From positions 478,880-542,879 of the forward strand of contig NZ_JAERQM010000004.1 of NCBI RefSeq assembly GCF_019029495.1: a stretch of DNA of 64,000 nt. Reading direction: 5' to 3'. The stretch is from Falsiroseomonas oleicola. Its GTDB lineage: Bacteria > Pseudomonadota > Alphaproteobacteria > Acetobacterales > Acetobacteraceae. Made by a program: the position numbers and the translations under genes. The notes under the pieces are model-generated. The model did no database searches. It had not been told where the DNA came from and saw only the letters and a program-made list of their open reading frames with translations. This document shows positions 61,187-64,000 of the stretch, one piece after another; position 1 is the stretch's first letter; every line of letters starts with the position of its first letter.

Positions 61187-61915
61187 ATGCGTTGGTTCAA
61201 TCACGGACTCATCGAGAAGAATCTGCTGCTGATGGGCGTGCTGACGCTCATCACGGTGTCCATCGGCGGGTTGGCCCAGATCGTGCCGCTGTTCACGGTG
61301 GAAAGCACCATCGAGCGTGTGGAGGGCATCCGCCCCTACACCCCGCTCGAACTGGCGGGCCGCAACATCTATGTGCGGGAGGGCTGCTACCTCTGCCACA
61401 GCCAGATGGTGCGCCCCTTCCGCGACGAGCTGGAGCGCTACGGCAACTACTCCCTGGCTGCGGAGAGCATGTACGACCACCCGTTCCAATGGGGCTCGAA
61501 GCGCACCGGGCCCGACCTGGCGCGCGTCGGCGGCCGCTATTCGGATGACTGGCACGCCGCGCATCTGCGCAGCCCGCGCGCGGTGGTGCCGGAGAGTGTG
61601 ATGCCGCCCTATGCCTTCCTCGATCGTCCGCTGAACACCCGCGACATCGCCGATCATCTGCGGGCGCAGGCGGCCGTGGGCGTGCCCTATACGCCGGAGA
61701 TGATCGCCAATGCCCGCGCCGACCTTGAGGCGCAGGCCAGGCCCGACCTGGATGGCTCCGGCTTCAGCAGCCGCTACGCCCGCGCCCGCCAGGGCACCTT
61801 CGACGGCAATGCGGCCGTGGTGACGGAGATGGATGCGCTGGTCGCCTATCTGCAGATGCTCGGCACGCTCGTCCGCTTCAGCGACGTGACGCCCGAGCAA
61901 GTCCGGCAGCAGTGA
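61187..61915 (+). CDS. ccoO: cbb3-type cytochrome c oxidase subunit II (mono-heme)
   Basis: A 242-residue membrane-anchored cytochrome. One N-terminal helix ([23 protein letters not shown]) is followed by a periplasmic domain with a single CYLCH heme site and the [35 protein letters not shown] block unique to CcoO; the distal methionine is in [10 protein letters not shown]. It starts 11 bases after ccoN. Confidence 0.97.
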   Translation: MRWFNHGLIEKNLLLMGVLTLITVSIGGLAQIVPLFTVESTIERVEGIRPYTPLELAGRNIYVREGCYLCHSQMVRPFRDELERYGNYSLAAESMYDHPFQWGSKRTGPDLARVGGRYSDDWHAAHLRSPRAVVPESVMPPYAFLDRPLNTRDIADHLRAQAAVGVPYTPEMIANARADLEAQARPDLDGSGFSSRYARARQGTFDGNAAVVTEMDALVAYLQMLGTLVRFSDVTPEQVRQQ

Positions 61916-61926
61916 GGAACAGCATC

Positions 61927-62094
61927 ATGGACCTCGTCGCCCTGCAGCCGATCTTCTCCACCCTCTGGGTGGTCTGGTTCTTCGTTCTTTTCATCGGAAT
62001 CCTGCTGCGCGTCCTGGCGCCTGGCCGGAAGCAGGATTTCGAGCGGCAGGGGCAGATTCCCTTCCGCGAAAATCCCTCCGACCGCCAGCGCTGA
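61927..62094 (+). CDS. ccoQ: cbb3-type cytochrome c oxidase subunit IV
   Basis: A 55-residue single-helix subunit (STLWVVWFFVLFIGILLRVLAPGRK, then polar tail with IPFREN). It stabilises association of CcoP with CcoNO. ATG 61927 is used; a GTG at 61912 overlaps the ccoO stop and could add five residues. Small but clearly placed between ccoO and ccoP. Confidence 0.88.
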   Translation: MDLVALQPIFSTLWVVWFFVLFIGILLRVLAPGRKQDFERQGQIPFRENPSDRQR

Positions 62095-62105
62095 GGAGTC
62101 CCATC

Positions 62106-62978
62106 ATGCCGACCAAGATCGAGAAGGACAGCCTCACCGGCACCGAGACCACCGGCCATGTGTGGGACGGGATCCAGGAGCTGAACACGCCGCTGCCGAG
62201 GTGGTGGCTCTATACCTTCTACGCCTGCATCGCCTTCGCCGCCGTCTGGGTGGTGATCTATCCGGCCTTCCCCTTCCAGGGCGCCACCGGCCTGTCCGGC
62301 TGGATCGCGCGCGAAGCGGTGGTGGATACGGTGCGGGAGGCGGAGGCGCGGCGCGAGCCGATGATGGCGCGCATCCGCAGCGCGACGCCGCAGCAGATCG
62401 CGGACGATCCGGAACTGCGCAACTTCGCCATCGCCGGTGGCCGCATCGCCTTCGCCAACAACTGCGCCGGCTGCCACGGCGCCGGTGGCCAGGGCGCGGT
62501 GGGCGGCTTTCCTTCGCTCGCCGATGACGACTGGATCTGGGGCGGCAGCCACGACGCGATCCGCGAGACCATCGCGCATGGCATCCGCGCCGGCGAAAGC
62601 GACTCCGAACGCATCAGCATGATGCCGCGCTTCCTGGCCGATGGCGTGCTGACGCTGCCGCAGGTGAACGACACCGCCGAATTCGTCCTGTCCCTGACCG
62701 GGCGCGCGACGGATGCGGCGGCGGCGGAGCGCGGCGCGACTCTCTTCACCGAGAACTGCGCCGCCTGCCATGGCGAAGCCGGCGAGGGCAATCGCGATGT
62801 CGGCGCGCCGCGCCTGTCGGACCGCATCTGGCTCTATGGCGGCGACAAGCCGTCCATCGTGCGGTCCATCGCCTATAGCCGCAGCGGCGTGATGCCGGCC
62901 TGGGGTCCCCGGCTGGATGCGGCCGTCATCAACATGCTCGCCGTCTATGTCCATGCCCTTGGCGGCGGCGAGAACTGA
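62106..62978 (+). CDS. ccoP: cbb3-type cytochrome c oxidase di-heme subunit III
   Basis: A 290-residue membrane-anchored cytochrome. The cytoplasmic N-terminus contains TTGHVWDGIQELNTPLPRWW, then one helix, then two c-type domains with heme sites CAGCHG and CAACHG and the DDWIWGG and DRIWLYGGD segments typical of CcoP; distal methionines are in SMMPRF and GVMPAWG. It accepts electrons from soluble cytochrome c. Confidence 0.97.
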   Translation: MPTKIEKDSLTGTETTGHVWDGIQELNTPLPRWWLYTFYACIAFAAVWVVIYPAFPFQGATGLSGWIAREAVVDTVREAEARREPMMARIRSATPQQIADDPELRNFAIAGGRIAFANNCAGCHGAGGQGAVGGFPSLADDDWIWGGSHDAIRETIAHGIRAGESDSERISMMPRFLADGVLTLPQVNDTAEFVLSLTGRATDAAAAERGATLFTENCAACHGEAGEGNRDVGAPRLSDRIWLYGGDKPSIVRSIAYSRSGVMPAWGPRLDAAVINMLAVYVHALGGGEN

Positions 62979-62995
62979 AAGGCGGATCACGTGTC

Positions 62996-64000
62996 ATGAG
63001 CACCATCCAGCCCAAGGACCGGCTGCGTCCCACAAGCGAAGCCCCGGCGGCTACGCCGTCGCTCTATGCCAGCCGCCAGCAGGTCTATCCCAAGGCGGTC
63101 AGCGGTCCGGTGCGGCGCGCCAAGTGGGTGGTGCTCATCCTGTGTCTCGCGGCCTACTACCTCGTGCCCTGGCTGCGGTGGGACCGTGGCCCGGGCGCGC
63201 CGGACCAGGCCGTGCTGGTCGATATCGGCAACGGCCGCCTGTTCTTCTTCTTCATCGAGATCTGGCCGCAGGAGGTGTATTTCCTGACGGGCCTGCTGGT
63301 GCTCGCCGCCATCGGGCTGTTCGTGGCGACCAGCCTGTTCGGCCGCGTCTGGTGCGGCTTCGCCTGCCCGCAAACGGTCTGGACCGACCTGTTCATGTGG
63401 GTCGAGCGGCTGATCCAGGGCGATCGGAATGAACGCATGCGCCTCGACAAGGCGCCCTGGTCGCTGGAGAAGTTCCGCAAGAAGGCCAGCACGCATGTCG
63501 CCTGGCTGCTGATCGCGGCGGCGACCGGTGGCGCCTGGATCATGTATTTCAACGACGCCCCGACAGTGACCTGGGAATTGCTGACCGGCCGCGCCTCGCT
63601 GGAGGTCTATTTCTTCTTCGCCCTGTTCTCCGGCACCACCTATCTGCTGGCCGGCTGGGCGCGGGAGCAGGTCTGCACCTATATGTGCCCCTGGCCGCGC
63701 TTCCAGGCCGCGATGCTGGATGAGAACTCCCTTGTCGTGACCTATCGCGACTGGCGCGGGGAACCTCGCGGCAAGGCGAAGGATACGGGGGCCGGCGACT
63801 GCGTCGATTGCCGCGCCTGCGTCAATGTCTGCCCCACCGGCATCGACATCCGCGACGGGCAGCAGTTGGAATGCATCGGCTGCGGCCTCTGCATCGATGC
63901 CTGCGACGACATCATGACGCGCCTGGATCGCCCCCGGGGGCTGGTGGCCTTCGAGACGCTGGCCAATCTCGCGGCCAGCACCGCGGCGGCGAAGGCGATT
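62996..64000 (+). CDS. ccoG: Cytochrome c oxidase accessory protein CcoG/FixG (3' end outside window)
   Basis: The first 335 codons of a polyferredoxin needed for copper delivery to the cbb3 oxidase; the usual length is about 480-500. N-terminal YASRQQVYPKAVSG, helices around residues 45-65, 100-120 and 160-180, CGFACPQTVWTD and CTYMCPWPRFQ motifs, and two [4Fe-4S] sites (CVDCRACVNVCPTG and CIGCGLCIDACDD) are seen. The window ends in frame at codon 335. Cupric reductase activity is reported for this family. It follows ccoP by 17 bases. Confidence 0.94.
   Translation, partial: MSTIQPKDRLRPTSEAPAATPSLYASRQQVYPKAVSGPVRRAKWVVLILCLAAYYLVPWLRWDRGPGAPDQAVLVDIGNGRLFFFFIEIWPQEVYFLTGLLVLAAIGLFVATSLFGRVWCGFACPQTVWTDLFMWVERLIQGDRNERMRLDKAPWSLEKFRKKASTHVAWLLIAAATGGAWIMYFNDAPTVTWELLTGRASLEVYFFFALFSGTTYLLAGWAREQVCTYMCPWPRFQAAMLDENSLVVTYRDWRGEPRGKAKDTGAGDCVDCRACVNVCPTGIDIRDGQQLECIGCGLCIDACDDIMTRLDRPRGLVAFETLANLAASTAAAKAI

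Overview
The window is a GC-rich, gene-dense stretch of an alphaproteobacterial chromosome. It is most likely from Acetobacteraceae/Rhodospirillales and resembles Roseomonas. This placement rests on gene content and protein flavour (cbb3 oxidase cluster, iron-sulfur photolyase, many orphan Bug/TctC binding proteins, type II citrate synthase, alpha-type pst-phoU-phoB order), not on a database search. No rRNA, tRNA, CRISPR array, insertion sequence or phage was seen.

Layout. 1-9.7 kb: the tail of a membrane protein, a fungal-type cytosine deaminase, methylisocitrate lyase, an MscS channel, an Asp/Glu racemase, an orphan TRAP binding protein, two divergent TauE/SafE exporters, a toxin-antitoxin-like pair, and a ferric-type ABC permease with its binding protein. 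9.8-15.1 kb: an unknown protein, citrate synthase with a clear terminator, a membrane-anchored thermonuclease, and sixA followed by a CHAD-domain protein. 15.2-21.9 kb: a translationally coupled SDR / DUF6134-like / FeS photolyase operon, a GNAT and an EAL phosphodiesterase, YebC, and two tiny membrane proteins behind conspicuous repeats. 22-32.5 kb: a catabolic and transport region with three Bug binding proteins, a dihydroxyphthalate-decarboxylase-like protein, a DapA-like lyase, tandem sulfite oxidases with a c-type cytochrome, and a GntR regulator divergent from a fumarylacetoacetase-like hydrolase, followed by a Bug protein and an intradiol dioxygenase.

32.6-41.8 kb: an autotransporter, then a STAS/anti-sigma-kinase pair with a strong Pho box in front of it, then pstSCAB-phoU-phoB with its own tandem Pho half-sites. 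Phosphate starvation therefore probably controls both the transporter and the anti-sigma pair. 41.9-48.4 kb: a three-gene NHLM-type peptide export system (HlyD-like adaptor, C39 peptidase-ABC, second ABC) with no substrate peptide nearby. 48.5-56.3 kb: an M19 dipeptidase, an amino-acid ABC permease and binding protein, pdxA-pdxJ, a kynureninase-like enzyme divergent from tryptophan 2,3-dioxygenase, and a UreH/SafE-type membrane protein. 56.4-64 kb: an RTX protein, a DUF2189 protein, and ccoNOQP-ccoG behind a perfect FNR/Anr box; ccoG is cut by the window end.

The observations I rate highest are the Pho-box-controlled STAS/anti-sigma pair, the photolyase operon whose SDR lacks the catalytic tyrosine, the orphan NHLM exporter, and a toxin-antitoxin-like pair whose toxin has no ordinary start codon.
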